Positions 23,774 through 33,582 of a stretch of 44,572 nt of DNA are shown piece by piece. The DNA lies in contig JANQFD010000055.1 in the NCBI GenBank assembly GCA_028278005.1, forward strand, positions 1 to 44,572, in the 5' to 3' direction. A program made the position numbers and the translations under genes. A model generated the notes under the pieces. That model made no database searches. It was given only the letters and a program-made list of their open reading frames with translations, and had not been told where the DNA came from. Position 1 is the stretch's first letter. The number at the start of each line of letters is the position of its first letter. The DNA is from Chlorobium sp. (GTDB lineage Bacteria > Bacteroidota > Chlorobiia > Chlorobiales > Chlorobiaceae).

Positions 23774-24480
23774 GCTGCGCCGGGTGATTGGCCCAGGTTG
23801 TTGCTGATGGTTTCGTAGACGGCATCCTGCAGCTCCTGGGCGTTTTTCCCTCTGGTCGCGATAGGTCTTCCGATAATGAGCTGGACCCTTGCTTTGCTTA
23901 TTCTGAGGCTGTTTTTCGGGGTTATGCGGTTGCTGCCGATAATGGTTACCGGGAGTATTGGGGCATGGGCTTTCTGGGCGATCATGAACGCTCCGCGTTT
24001 GAAAGGCTGAATCTCGCCGGTTTTCGATCTGGTGCCTTCGGGGAAAATATGGATCGAACGTCCGTTTTTCAGAACTTCTGCAGCTTTCAAAAGGCTTTTC
24101 AGAGCTTCCTTGTTTTGACCGCGCTTGATCAGCACGTAGCCCGCCTGTTTGATTGCCCAGCCGAATATCGGGATTTTACCCAGTTCCTCCTTGGCGACGA
24201 AACGCATATTGAGGTGAATGGAACCGAGTATGAGCGGGATGTCTGCCATACCGGCGTGATTACTTACGATCAGATAGTTTGTATTCGGGTTGTACTGTTC
24301 TTCTCCGGTTATTTCGATACGTATTCCCATCAGTCGCGCACAGAAACGGCCCCACCATGCAGCCATGCGGTGGAAACGGTCGCCGCTGGGATCGAAGAGG
24401 TTTACCAGGAGTGCGAGCAGGAGCCCGAAAAACATGACCGGCAAAACAACCAGGAAAAATAAAAGGGTCTGGAGGGTCAT
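23770..24480 (-). CDS. plsC: 1-acyl-sn-glycerol-3-phosphate acyltransferase
   Basis: A protein of about 236 residues (Met at 24480; a start at 24498 adds 6 residues). The N-terminus is a long hydrophobic anchor (LLFFLVVLPVMFFGLLLALL). Acyltransferase blocks are SNHAGMADIPLI (HX4D catalytic pair), GYVLIKRG, IFPEGTRSKTG and APILPVTIIG. It acylates lysophosphatidate to phosphatidate in membrane lipid synthesis. The stop overlaps that of the AhpD-like gene on the other strand. It lies about 125 bases downstream of thrC on the same strand, separated by low-complexity repeats. Confidence 0.9.
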   Translation of the reverse strand: MTLQTLLFFLVVLPVMFFGLLLALLVNLFDPSGDRFHRMAAWWGRFCARLMGIRIEITGEEQYNPNTNYLIVSNHAGMADIPLILGSIHLNMRFVAKEELGKIPIFGWAIKQAGYVLIKRGQNKEALKSLLKAAEVLKNGRSIHIFPEGTRSKTGEIQPFKRGAFMIAQKAHAPILPVTIIGSNRITPKNSLRISKARVQLIIGRPIATRGKNAQELQDAVYETISNNLGQSPGAA

Positions 24481-24484
24481 CCGG

Positions 24485-24600
24485 AAGTCAAAAGTCAAAG
24501 ATTAAAAGGCAAAATTCAAAAGTAAAAAGTAAAAAAATCCTTCTTCCCTTGCCAACTGCCAACTGCGGACTGATTTCCCCTTGTCGCTGGATATGCGTCA
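24485..24600. repeat. low-complexity AAAAGT/CAAAAGT tract plus CAGTC-family unit
   Basis: AAGTCAAAAGTCAAAGATTA is followed by further AAAAGT-type units, then GCCAACTGCCAACTGCGGAC at 24552-24571. The latter is the reverse complement of the unit family at 20213-20290. No gene is encoded. The stretch separates thrC from plsC. Confidence 0.6.
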
Positions 24601-24605
24601 CTGAA

Positions 24606-25916
24606 TCAAAGCTTCGAAAGAAAACCTGCGAGGTCTCTGTAGTCGGAGCTGATCGGTATCGAGATTTTCTGCTTGTCGAGCACTTCCTGAAGACGGTCCG
24701 GAATAGAGATATCCATGTCGAGGGCTTCCCTGATCGCATCGAGGAATTTCGCCGGATGGGCCGTTGACATCACTGCTGCAGGTTTGTCAAACCCGCTGTT
24801 TGATTCCCTGAATTTTTCAAGAGCCCGGTAGCCTACTGCGGTATGAGGGTCCATGATATACCCCAGGCGGTTGTAGACCTTGCTGATTGTATCAAGCGTT
24901 TCGCTGTCTGAAACCGAGCAGCCTGAAATATCAGCCGCCATTGCATGGTGATTGTCTCCATAGAAATGTCTCAACCGGGCGAAGTTGCTCGGATTGCCCA
25001 CATCCATCGCCGATGAGAGCGTTGCAACCGTAGGGTGCGGCTCATAACGCCCCTCTTCGAGATAACGGGTTACGCTGTCATTGACATTGGAGCCGGCGAT
25101 GAAGTGTCCGATCGGGAAGCCCATCATTTTCGCAAGCACTCCGCCGGTCAGATTGCCGTAATTACCGCTTGGAACGGAAAACACGACTTTTTTCCCGGGA
25201 TGTCTTGCAGCAAGCCGTAAAGCACCCCAGGCATAATAAAACGTTTGCGGGATCAAACGTGATATGTTGATGGAATTTGCCGATGTCAATGACAGACGCT
25301 GCTTCAGCTCCGTATCCATGAAAGCCTGTTTTACAAGGCGTTGACAATCGTCGAAATCACCGTCAACCTCGAGAGCGGTCACATTGCCGCCGACAGTTGT
25401 AAGCTGCTGCTCCTGCAGACGGCTGACTTTACCTGAAGGGTAGAGCAATACCACCCGTGTGTTCGGAACCCCTTTGAAGCCATATGCCACTGCACTTCCG
25501 GTATCGCCCGATGTAGCAACAAGAATGGTGATAAGCGTGTGGTCTTCTTCTGCGAAATAGCCCGTTAGATGAGCGAGAAAACGGGCTCCATAATCCTTGA
25601 AAGCCAGAGTTGGCCCGTGAAAAAGCTCTTCGATGTATGTGCCTTCATCTATTTCCACAAGAGGGGTTTTAAACGTGAAACAGTCCTCGACGATTGCGGC
25701 AAGGCGGTCGTCGGGGATTTCACCGTCGTTGAACTTTTTTGCAATGGCAAAGGCTATATCGTTAAACGGGGCATCACCGAGCAATGCAATTTCCTCATCG
25801 GAAAAACCGGGTATTGCCGACGGGACATAGAGGCCGCCGTCGGTAGCGAGGCCTTCGAGTGTTGCTTTTTTCAGCGATGCAGGAGTGGATTTTTTATTTG
25901 TGCTGTAGAATATCAT
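24606..25916 (-). CDS. thrC: threonine synthase
   Basis: A 436-residue PLP enzyme. The N-terminal module starts MIFYSTNKK and contains ATDGGLYVP. The PLP lysine is in HGPTLAFKDYGARF (Lys107), and the phosphate-binding loop is VATSGDTGSA with SVPSGNYGN further on. It converts O-phosphohomoserine to threonine and inorganic phosphate. Length and motifs fit the long E. coli-type ThrC. It follows thrB by 11 bases on the minus strand, so the two are co-transcribed; thrA lies about 3 kb away on the opposite strand. Confidence 0.96.
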   Translation of the reverse strand: MIFYSTNKKSTPASLKKATLEGLATDGGLYVPSAIPGFSDEEIALLGDAPFNDIAFAIAKKFNDGEIPDDRLAAIVEDCFTFKTPLVEIDEGTYIEELFHGPTLAFKDYGARFLAHLTGYFAEEDHTLITILVATSGDTGSAVAYGFKGVPNTRVVLLYPSGKVSRLQEQQLTTVGGNVTALEVDGDFDDCQRLVKQAFMDTELKQRLSLTSANSINISRLIPQTFYYAWGALRLAARHPGKKVVFSVPSGNYGNLTGGVLAKMMGFPIGHFIAGSNVNDSVTRYLEEGRYEPHPTVATLSSAMDVGNPSNFARLRHFYGDNHHAMAADISGCSVSDSETLDTISKVYNRLGYIMDPHTAVGYRALEKFRESNSGFDKPAAVMSTAHPAKFLDAIREALDMDISIPDRLQEVLDKQKISIPISSDYRDLAGFLSKL

Positions 25917-25927
25917 GAGAGTGGCTA

Positions 25928-26890
25928 TTAGATAACTTTTGCTCCCTCCTTGCAGACGGGAGAAACCCAGATATCGGATTGCAGTTTTTCCGGGATGTTT
26001 AAAAAAGCATCCTGCATGGATTTTCCGACGGTTACGGCTGTTTCATACGATGAAGAAAAAGCGAAAATCGAAGGGCCCGAGCCGGCGATACTGCAGCCGA
26101 GAGCGCCTGCTTCGAGTGCTGCATGTTTTACTGTGTAAAAGCCCGGAATGAGCGGGGCTCTTTTCGGTTCGGCTATCACATCCACGAGGGATCTGCCGAT
26201 CAGTTCGTAGTCCGAAGTGAGCAATCCTGAAACAAGCGCTCCGACATTACCCCACTGCTGTGTTGCTGTTTTCAGGGCTACCGAGCGGGGCAGAACAGAG
26301 CGAGCATAGGCCGTTCGAACCTCGATATGCGGATGGGCAAGCGTGCAGAAAAGGTCCGGAGGGGAAGGGATCGTGATCAGGTCTATAGGATTGTAACTGC
26401 GAATCAGTACAAAATTACCGAGCATTGCGGGAGCGGCGTTATCCGCATGGGCCGAGCCGCAGGCGACACGTTCGCCTTCAATCGCAAAATGTACGAGATC
26501 CATTTTGCTGCAGGGGCTTCCCATCAGTTCATTTGCAGCTACAAGGGCAGCCGCGGCGCTTGCCGCGCTGCTGCCCATGCCGCTGCTGAGCGGAAGGTTC
26601 TTTCTCAGTTCGAGCTCTATATGGCCTTCGAAATCAATGCCTTTATGTGTCCGGATATATTCAAGGAACTTCAGGACGACAAAGCTGGAGGTGTTTTTTT
26701 TTGCATCTCTCGGCAGGGCACCGCCATCTCCGCTGATCGAGGTGATTGATACGGGAATTGCTTCCGTTCTGTCTTTCCTGTGGGTCAGAACCACTTCGTC
26801 ACCCGGCTCCGTAATGGCAAACCCAAGGACATCAAAACCACAGGCGACATTTCCGATGGTTGCCGAAGCAAATCCGGTGACAGTTTTCAT
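25928..26890 (-). CDS. thrB: homoserine kinase
   Basis: A 320-residue GHMP kinase. The N-terminus VTGFASATIGNVACGFDVLGF is typical of ThrB, and the ATP loop is LPLSSGMGSSAASAAAAL. The third motif is CSIAGSGPSIFAF. It phosphorylates homoserine for threonine synthase, encoded 11 bases downstream. The upstream gap (26891-27117) divides it from atpA on the other strand and must hold promoters for both. The protein is of normal length. Confidence 0.95.
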   Translation of the reverse strand: MKTVTGFASATIGNVACGFDVLGFAITEPGDEVVLTHRKDRTEAIPVSITSISGDGGALPRDAKKNTSSFVVLKFLEYIRTHKGIDFEGHIELELRKNLPLSSGMGSSAASAAAALVAANELMGSPCSKMDLVHFAIEGERVACGSAHADNAAPAMLGNFVLIRSYNPIDLITIPSPPDLFCTLAHPHIEVRTAYARSVLPRSVALKTATQQWGNVGALVSGLLTSDYELIGRSLVDVIAEPKRAPLIPGFYTVKHAALEAGALGCSIAGSGPSIFAFSSSYETAVTVGKSMQDAFLNIPEKLQSDIWVSPVCKEGAKVI

Positions 26891-27117
26891 ACGGGCATAC
26901 GTTGCTTAATAATTCTTGCCTGGATGGAGTAGTGCTGGACGTTGAGGAATAGAGATTTCCGGTATACAAGAGTATTTGAATTACTAATACCTTTTCCTTA
27001 AATTAGGCATTCAAATTTTTAGGAAAGAGTTTCGACGGAGTCTGATCTGATTTTCTAAAGAAAGTATAATAAAATAAACTTTCTCCATTCTTCACAAATA
27101 ACAAAGCTAATTACGAT

Positions 27118-28698
27118 ATGTCTACAACAGTCAGGCCTGATGAGGTTTCGGCCATACTCCGCAAGCACCTGGCCGGGTTCGATTCGGAAGCGGATGTCTA
27201 TGATGTGGGAACCGTGCTCCAGGTGGGTGATGGTATTGCGCGTATTTATGGATTATCGAAGGTTGCAGCAGGTGAACTTCTCGAGTTTCCTGGCGATGTC
27301 ATGGGTATGGCATTGAACCTTGAAGAAGATAATGTCGGGGCTGTTCTGTTTGGTGAATCTGACTCGGTCAAGGAGGGGGATACTGTCAAAAGGACCGGTA
27401 TTCTCGCTTCGATTCCGGTAGGTGAGGCCATGCTCGGAAGAGTTATCAATCCGCTGGGTGAGCCGATTGACGGAAAAGGGCCGATCGACACCAAAATCCG
27501 TCTTCCTCTCGAGCGAAGGGCGCCGGGCGTTATTTTCCGTAAATCGGTGCATGAACCTCTTCAGACAGGTCTGAAGGCGATCGACTCCATGATCCCGATC
27601 GGGCGCGGCCAGCGAGAGCTGATAATCGGTGACCGACAGACAGGGAAAACCGCTGTTGCAATCGACACGATCATCAACCAGAAGGGCAAAGATGTTTTCT
27701 GTATTTATGTCGCGATAGGACAGAAAGGCTCGACGATCGCTCAGGTTGTCAATACTCTCGAGCAAAACGGTGCGATGGAATATACGACAGTTATTGCTGC
27801 GTCAGCTTCCGATCCGGCACCGATGCAGTTTATCGCTCCCTATGCGGGTGCGACTCTCGGTGAGTATTTCCGTGATACCGGCCGTCATGCACTGGTTATT
27901 TACGATGACCTTTCCAAGCAGGCGGTAGCCTATCGTCAGCTCTCTCTTCTGCTGCGCAGACCTCCGGGACGTGAGGCATACCCCGGCGATGTGTTTTATC
28001 TGCACTCCCGTCTTCTCGAACGGGCAGCTAAAATAACAGACGACCAGGAGACCGCAAAAAAAATGAACGACCTTCCCGAGCCGCTGAAGCCCATGGTCAA
28101 GGGGGGAGGAAGCCTTACCGCTTTGCCGATTATCGAGACCCAGGCAGGCGATGTGTCGGCCTACATTCCGACCAACGTTATTTCTATCACCGACGGTCAG
28201 ATCTTTCTTGAATCCAATCTTTTCAACGCCGGTCAGAGGCCTGCGATCAACGTCGGTATTTCGGTCTCGCGTGTGGGGGGCAGTGCCCAGATCAAGGCCA
28301 TGAAGAAGGTTGCAGGAACACTGCGTCTCGATCTTGCACAGTTTCGTGAGCTTGAGGCCTTTTCGAAATTCGGTTCTGACCTTGACAAGGCGACCAAGGC
28401 ACAGCTCGATCGCGGTGCACGCCTGGTTGAAATTCTCAAACAGGGGCAGTATGTACCGATGGCGGTTGAAAAACAGGTTGCCATTATTTTTGTCGGTACC
28501 CAGGGTCTCCTGGACAAGCTTGATGTGGATCATGTTCGCAGGTTTGAAGAAGAGTTTCTCAGCCTTCTTGAACATAAACATGCCGACCTGTTGAAAGCCA
28601 TTGCTGAAACCGGTCAGATGGACGCCGATGTTGCAAGCAGGCTGAAAGAGGTTGCTGAGCAGTTCCTCGGTACTTTCAGCGAGAAAGTAACAGCTTAG
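27118..28698 (+). CDS. atpA: F1F0-ATP synthase subunit alpha
   Basis: A 526-residue protein, slightly longer than the typical 505-513. The nucleotide site is GDRQTGKTAVA (171-181), and the signature PAINVGISVSRVGG is near residue 378. Other pieces are VYDVGTVLQVGDGIARIYGL and the beta-contact segment LLLRRPPGREAYPGDVF. It is the non-catalytic nucleotide-binding subunit of the F1 hexamer. Only atpG follows (gap 43). The genes for delta, beta, epsilon and the F0 subunits are not here, so the ATP synthase genes of this genome are split, as known for green sulfur bacteria. Confidence 0.97.
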   Translation: MSTTVRPDEVSAILRKHLAGFDSEADVYDVGTVLQVGDGIARIYGLSKVAAGELLEFPGDVMGMALNLEEDNVGAVLFGESDSVKEGDTVKRTGILASIPVGEAMLGRVINPLGEPIDGKGPIDTKIRLPLERRAPGVIFRKSVHEPLQTGLKAIDSMIPIGRGQRELIIGDRQTGKTAVAIDTIINQKGKDVFCIYVAIGQKGSTIAQVVNTLEQNGAMEYTTVIAASASDPAPMQFIAPYAGATLGEYFRDTGRHALVIYDDLSKQAVAYRQLSLLLRRPPGREAYPGDVFYLHSRLLERAAKITDDQETAKKMNDLPEPLKPMVKGGGSLTALPIIETQAGDVSAYIPTNVISITDGQIFLESNLFNAGQRPAINVGISVSRVGGSAQIKAMKKVAGTLRLDLAQFRELEAFSKFGSDLDKATKAQLDRGARLVEILKQGQYVPMAVEKQVAIIFVGTQGLLDKLDVDHVRRFEEEFLSLLEHKHADLLKAIAETGQMDADVASRLKEVAEQFLGTFSEKVTA

Positions 28699-28741
28699 GT
28701 GTCTCAGGGAATTCAGGCAATTCAACAACCACAGACTATTC

Positions 28742-29638
28742 ATGGCAACGTTAAAGGATATACGAACAAGGATTAAAAGCATCAAATCGACGCAGCAGGT
28801 CACCAAGGCAATGAAAATGGTATCTGCAGCCAAGCTGCGCAGGGCACAGGATTCTGCAATACAGGCTCGTCCTTACGCAGCAAAGCTTAAGGAGATGCTT
28901 GGTTCGCTTTCTTCAAGAGTCGATACAACGCTTAACCCTCTGCTTTCAGCACGTGAAGAGGTGAAAAAGGTGCTGGTTGTTCTTATTACTGCAGACAGGG
29001 GGCTGTGCGGAGCGTTCAATGCCAATATCATAAAGCTTGCACAGAAAATCGTGACGGAAGAGTATGGCGACCTTTACCGTGAGGGAAATGTAGAGATGCT
29101 CTGCGCGGGTACGAAAGGCAACGATTATTTCCGCAAACGCGGCTATGCGGTTGCCAAGGCTTATCCCGGCGTGTTCCAGAATCTCCATTTCAGTGTGGCT
29201 AAGGAGATAGCCGAATATGCTGCGGAGAGATACCTGACCGGAGAAGTCGACAGGGTGATAATGGTTTATAACGAATTCAAGTCGGTTCTTGCTCCTACCC
29301 TGAAAAGCGAGGTACTGCTTCCGATTTCACCGGAAGAGGACAAAGACGGTAAAGAAGACGAAAAAGGGTCGGCAAGCGATTACATCTATGAACCTTCACC
29401 TGCATCGATCATCGATGTGCTGGTGCCGAAGCATCTCAACACACAGGTCTGGAGAATGATGCTTGAATCCAATGCAGCCGAGCATGCTTCGCGTATGACA
29501 GCAATGGATTCTGCTACTGAGAATGCCAAGGAACTGCTCCGGGTTCTGAATATCAGTTATAACCGTGCGCGTCAGGCGGCTATCACGACAGAGCTCAGCG
29601 AGATTGTCGCGGGTGCTGATGCGTTGCAGGGAGAGTAA
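28742..29638 (+). CDS. atpG: F1F0-ATP synthase subunit gamma
   Basis: A 298-residue protein with the two conserved coiled-coil ends: an N-terminal ATLKDIRTRIKSIKSTQQVT followed by KAMKMVSAAKLRRAQ, and a C-terminal SYNRARQAAITTELSEIV. The middle carries TADRGLCGAFNANII. It is the central rotor shaft. A charged insert after residue 195 (PEEDKDGKEDEKGSASD) is longer than in many bacteria. It is acidic, lies in the region where some photosynthetic organisms carry a regulatory insertion, and has no Cys pair. The gene ends in a terminator at 29665-29693. Confidence 0.96.
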   Translation: MATLKDIRTRIKSIKSTQQVTKAMKMVSAAKLRRAQDSAIQARPYAAKLKEMLGSLSSRVDTTLNPLLSAREEVKKVLVVLITADRGLCGAFNANIIKLAQKIVTEEYGDLYREGNVEMLCAGTKGNDYFRKRGYAVAKAYPGVFQNLHFSVAKEIAEYAAERYLTGEVDRVIMVYNEFKSVLAPTLKSEVLLPISPEEDKDGKEDEKGSASDYIYEPSPASIIDVLVPKHLNTQVWRMMLESNAAEHASRMTAMDSATENAKELLRVLNISYNRARQAAITTELSEIVAGADALQGE

Positions 29639-29664
29639 CTTTCTGCTTTCATTTTCGTTTAAGC

Positions 29665-29693
29665 GCCCCGGCTGGTCGGGGCTCTTTTTTTTT
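29665..29693 (+). terminator. intrinsic terminator of atpAG
   Basis: The stem GCCCCG (29665-29670) pairs with CGGGGC (29677-29682) around the loop GCTGGT. It is followed by TC and nine T, 27 bases past the atpG stop. Confidence 0.9.
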
Positions 29694-29805
29694 CTGCGGC
29701 AATGCGATCGAATCGGGAGGTTTGATCCTTTGTATAAATGATTTGTATCTTTGACCTTGATTTTCCCCAGGGTCGTGACATATACCATATAAATGCAAGA
29801 CAGGC

Positions 29806-32265
29806 ATGAAGGTTTTGAAATTTGGCGGCACATCTATAAAGGATGCTGACAGGATCAGAAATGTTCTGAGTATAATCGGCAGAACAGCACAAGAGAGTGA
29901 TATCATCGTGGTGGTTTCGGCTATCCGAAAGGTGACCGATCTGCTTCTGGATGCTGCGGTTACGGCCAGCAAGGGAGATGCCGGTTACAGCAAAAGACTC
30001 AGTGAGATCGAGACTCTTCACAGAGGACTTGTTGAGGATCTTATTACGGCTGACGGGCGAAAAGAGGTAGAGGAATATCTGCGGAAGGAGTTGAATGAGC
30101 TGGGTGATGTTTTGCATGGAGTCAGCCTGCTTCGAGAACTTTCCGACAAAAGCAGGGCTCTCATCATGAGTTTCGGAGAACGTTTTTCAGCCCTGATCAT
30201 CAGCAGCTATCTCCGTCAGGAAGGATTGGAGGCTTCATACGCGGATGCAAGAAACATGATTGTAACCGATACCAATCACTGTGACGCCAGGGTTGATATG
30301 AAAGCCTCGGCAAAGCGTATCAAGGCATGGTTCAAAGAGGCGAAAGGTATCCAGGTTGTCACGGGTTATATCGGGACCGCGCCGGATGGTACGACAACGA
30401 CACTCGGCAGAGGGGGGTCTGACTATAGCGCAACCATAATCGGTTCGGCGCTCGGGGCGGATGAAATACAGGTGTGGACCGACGTTGACGGTTTTTTCAG
30501 CGCCGACCCGAAAAGGGTCAGAGATGCATATGTGATTCCGTTTATCAGTTACGGGGAGGCGATGGAACTATCACATTCCGGAGCGAAGGTGCTGCATCCC
30601 TATTCCGTCCACCCGGCGATGAAATCCGGAATCCCCATTACTATCAGAAATTCATACAACCCTGATGCAGAAGGAACCCATATCGGGGGAGCGGATAAAA
30701 ACGATGAGCGTGCCGAAAGGCCCGTTACCGGTCTGAGCTCGATCAACAACGTCGTTTTACTTACCCTGTCCGGAAGCGGTATGATAGGGGTTCCAGGCAT
30801 TGCCTCCAGGCTTTTCAGTTGTCTGGCTCGGCACATGATCAACATTATTTTCATATCCCAGGCATCCTCCGAGCAATCCATAAGTCTTGTCGTCAATCTT
30901 GCACAGGCTGAGAAAGCCAGGCGGGTTCTTGAAGAAGAGTTCTCCCCCGAGATCACTGCACGACAGGTTGAATCGTTAGCGGTAAGGAAGCGCATAGCGA
31001 TAATTGCGGTTGTCGGTAACAACATGTCGGGGCATCCGGGTGTTTCCGCACACCTTTTCGAAACTCTCGGCAAGAACGGCATCAATGTCATTGCGGTTGC
31101 TCAGGGAGCAAACGAAATGAATATCTCGTTCGTGATCGACAACCAGGACGAGGACAAGGCGCTGAACTGTATACATGAGTCATTCTTTCTTTCCCGCCGG
31201 AAGGTGCACGTATTTATTGCAGGAACAGGCACTATTGCCAAAAGCCTCATGGGACAGATCAGGGATCACAGTCTTACACTGAGAAAAGAGATGAATCTGG
31301 ATGTTGTTGTCAGTGGTATGGCCAATACGCGAATGAAGGTGTTCAGGAACGACGGCATTGATCTTGACACATGGGAGAACGCTCTCGAACCAAGAGATGA
31401 CGGGAAAACCATCGGCGATTATGTCGCCGGCATAAAGGCGAGAAACCTGCACAATACCATATTCGTGGATTGTACCGCGAGCGGTGACGTTGCCGAAAGC
31501 TATCCGGATCTTCTCGCATCGAACATATCGGTTGTTACGGCAAACAAGCTTGGTATGGCCGGTTCATGGAAACTGTTTGAAACCATAAGGAGCGCACAAC
31601 AGTCCTCCAATGCCCGTTTTCTTTATGAAACCAATGTTGGGGCCGGTCTTCCGATTATCAATACACTCAACGATCTGAAGAACAGCGGCGACAGGATCAT
31701 CAGGATCGAGGGCGTGCTTTCAGGAACCCTGAGTTATATCTTCAATGAACTTCGCAAGGGAGGAAAATTCAGTGAGATTGTCAGGAAAGCCAGAGCGGCA
31801 GGCTATACCGAACCCGATCCCCGTGAAGATCTCTCAGGTGCGGATTTCGCCAGGAAATTTCTCATACTTGGCAGGGAACTCGGCTACAGGCTGAATTATG
31901 AGGATATCGATTGTGAGAGCCTGGTTCCCGAAAATCTGAGGGGTGAGATGAGCGTGGAGGCGTTTCTGGAAGAACTTGGTTCTGTAGACTCCGACTACGA
32001 GGCGAGAATAAGCAAGGCCGCTGAACGCGACATGACCATTGCCTATACAGGTGAGATCAGTGAAGGAAAAGCACGTATCAGTGTAAACATGCTGCCGGTT
32101 TCAAATCCTGTTGCCGGATTGAACGGCACGGAAAACATGGTGGTGTTCACTACGGACCGTTACCTTGATACGCCTCTTGTTGTCAAGGGTCCGGGTGCCG
32201 GGGGTGAAGTGACGGCGGGGGGCGTATTCGCCGATATTTTACGCATAGCCGGTTATCTTGTATAA
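29806..32265 (+). CDS. thrA: bifunctional aspartokinase/homoserine dehydrogenase I
   Basis: An 819-residue fusion. The aspartokinase domain (about 1-290) starts MKVLKFGGTSIKDADRI and contains TLGRGGSDYSATI and WTDVDGFFSADPKRV. Two ACT-type regulatory repeats follow (about 310-460), containing GSGMIGVPGIASRLF and NMSGHPGVSAHLFETLGKNG. The homoserine dehydrogenase domain (about 465-819) has FIAGTGTIAKSL, TANKLGM, TNVGAGLPIINTL and GVLSGTLSYIFNEL. It catalyses the first and third steps of threonine synthesis and is usually feedback-inhibited by threonine through the ACT region. It is transcribed away from thrBC, with atpAG between them. Confidence 0.96.
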   Translation: MKVLKFGGTSIKDADRIRNVLSIIGRTAQESDIIVVVSAIRKVTDLLLDAAVTASKGDAGYSKRLSEIETLHRGLVEDLITADGRKEVEEYLRKELNELGDVLHGVSLLRELSDKSRALIMSFGERFSALIISSYLRQEGLEASYADARNMIVTDTNHCDARVDMKASAKRIKAWFKEAKGIQVVTGYIGTAPDGTTTTLGRGGSDYSATIIGSALGADEIQVWTDVDGFFSADPKRVRDAYVIPFISYGEAMELSHSGAKVLHPYSVHPAMKSGIPITIRNSYNPDAEGTHIGGADKNDERAERPVTGLSSINNVVLLTLSGSGMIGVPGIASRLFSCLARHMINIIFISQASSEQSISLVVNLAQAEKARRVLEEEFSPEITARQVESLAVRKRIAIIAVVGNNMSGHPGVSAHLFETLGKNGINVIAVAQGANEMNISFVIDNQDEDKALNCIHESFFLSRRKVHVFIAGTGTIAKSLMGQIRDHSLTLRKEMNLDVVVSGMANTRMKVFRNDGIDLDTWENALEPRDDGKTIGDYVAGIKARNLHNTIFVDCTASGDVAESYPDLLASNISVVTANKLGMAGSWKLFETIRSAQQSSNARFLYETNVGAGLPIINTLNDLKNSGDRIIRIEGVLSGTLSYIFNELRKGGKFSEIVRKARAAGYTEPDPREDLSGADFARKFLILGRELGYRLNYEDIDCESLVPENLRGEMSVEAFLEELGSVDSDYEARISKAAERDMTIAYTGEISEGKARISVNMLPVSNPVAGLNGTENMVVFTTDRYLDTPLVVKGPGAGGEVTAGGVFADILRIAGYLV

Positions 32266-32304
32266 ACGGGACTTTCTCGAGCATCTCTATCCTCTGAGTA
32301 CGGC

Positions 32305-33582
32305 ATGATTGCGGAGATCATTTCCATAGGTGATGAATTGTTGACCGGACAGAAGGTCAATACCAATGCGCGCCTCATCTGTTCCGAACTTGCCGGAGCG
32401 GGTGTCGGAGTGAAAAGGATCATTGTCTGTTCCGACAGCGAGGAGGCAATAACCGGACAGATTGCCGATTCCCTTGGAAGATCGGATATCGTGCTGGTCA
32501 CGGGCGGGCTCGGCCCGACACGTGACGACAGAACAAGGCAGGCGGTCAAGGCTTTTCTGAAGAGGGAGCTTGTGCTCGACAAGGGGGTTTACGCGCGCAC
32601 AATTGAACGCTACCGCAGTAGCGGAAGAGAGCCTGCGGCTTACCTCGAACAGAATGCGATGGTCATTGACGGGGCTATGGTGATTCCCAATGAAAAGGGG
32701 CTCGCACCGGGCATGATCATAACCTGCGATGATGAGTTCCGGGAGCGCTTTCTTGTTTTGATGCCGGGAGTTCCCCAGGAAATGGAGGCCATGATCCAAA
32801 GCACGGTTGTTCCCTTTTTTACGGACAGGTCCGGCACCGTTATCGTTCATTCGCACATTAAAGCAACAGGGATCGGCGAAACAGGCTTTGCGGATATCAT
32901 TCATGACATCGAGGACAATTTACCGGACGGCACATCACTGGCCTATCTTCCACATGCTGCGGGGGTAAATCTCCGTGTCAGTTCGATCGGCAATGATAAA
33001 CAAGGTGTCGAGAAAGATAACCGGGACGTTGTTGAATCGATCGTTGGTGCAGCAGAAGAGTTTGTCTTTGCTACAGCCGATATTTCCCTCGAAGAATGCA
33101 TAGGCGGCATGCTGCAGACCCGAGGATTGAGGATCGCTGTTGCGGAATCCTGTACCGGAGGTCTTATCGCATCGAGGCTGACCGATATATCCGGTTCTTC
33201 ACGTTATTTTGAGCAGGGATACGTCGTCTACAGCAACGAATCCAAGGAAAGGAACCTCGGAGTACGGCAGGTAACGCTGGAAACGTATGGAGCGGTAAGC
33301 GAAGAAGTCGCAGCAGAGATGGCTGAAGGATGTCTGTTGAAAGCCGGCGCAGATATTGCGGTATCCTCTACCGGTATAGCCGGGCCGGATGGCGGAACGG
33401 AGCAAAAACCGGTCGGTATGGTGTGTCTCGGACTTGCCTGCCGCAAAGATAACGGCAGCGTTGATAGTTACACGACAACGTTTTCTACCAACGGGGACCG
33501 TTTGCGTAATAAAATCCGGTTCAGCGAAGCGGCTTTGAGAATGGTGTGGAAAAAGCTTAAAAGTTTACCAGCGCAAGGTTGA
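32305..33582 (+). CDS. cinA: CinA-like protein (MoCF domain plus nicotinamide mononucleotide deamidase domain)
   Basis: A 425-residue protein. The N-terminal MoCF-like domain (about 1-170) has GDELLTGQKVNTNARLI and VTGGLGPTRDDRTR. The C-terminal PncC domain (about 265-420) has VAESCTGGLIASRLTD, QGYVVYSNESKERNLGV and STGIAGPDGGTEQKPVG. CinA family members hydrolyse ADP-ribose (N-domain) and deamidate NMN (C-domain), salvaging pyridine nucleotides. The gene starts 39 bases after thrA and ends overlapping the convergent secreted-protein gene by 26 bases. Confidence 0.95.
   Translation: MIAEIISIGDELLTGQKVNTNARLICSELAGAGVGVKRIIVCSDSEEAITGQIADSLGRSDIVLVTGGLGPTRDDRTRQAVKAFLKRELVLDKGVYARTIERYRSSGREPAAYLEQNAMVIDGAMVIPNEKGLAPGMIITCDDEFRERFLVLMPGVPQEMEAMIQSTVVPFFTDRSGTVIVHSHIKATGIGETGFADIIHDIEDNLPDGTSLAYLPHAAGVNLRVSSIGNDKQGVEKDNRDVVESIVGAAEEFVFATADISLEECIGGMLQTRGLRIAVAESCTGGLIASRLTDISGSSRYFEQGYVVYSNESKERNLGVRQVTLETYGAVSEEVAAEMAEGCLLKAGADIAVSSTGIAGPDGGTEQKPVGMVCLGLACRKDNGSVDSYTTTFSTNGDRLRNKIRFSEAALRMVWKKLKSLPAQG

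Noticed and set aside
27802..28833. 343-codon open frame antisense to atpA
   Set aside because: It lies wholly opposite atpA and the start of atpG, has no family motif and no ribosome-binding site; long antisense frames are common opposite highly biased genes.
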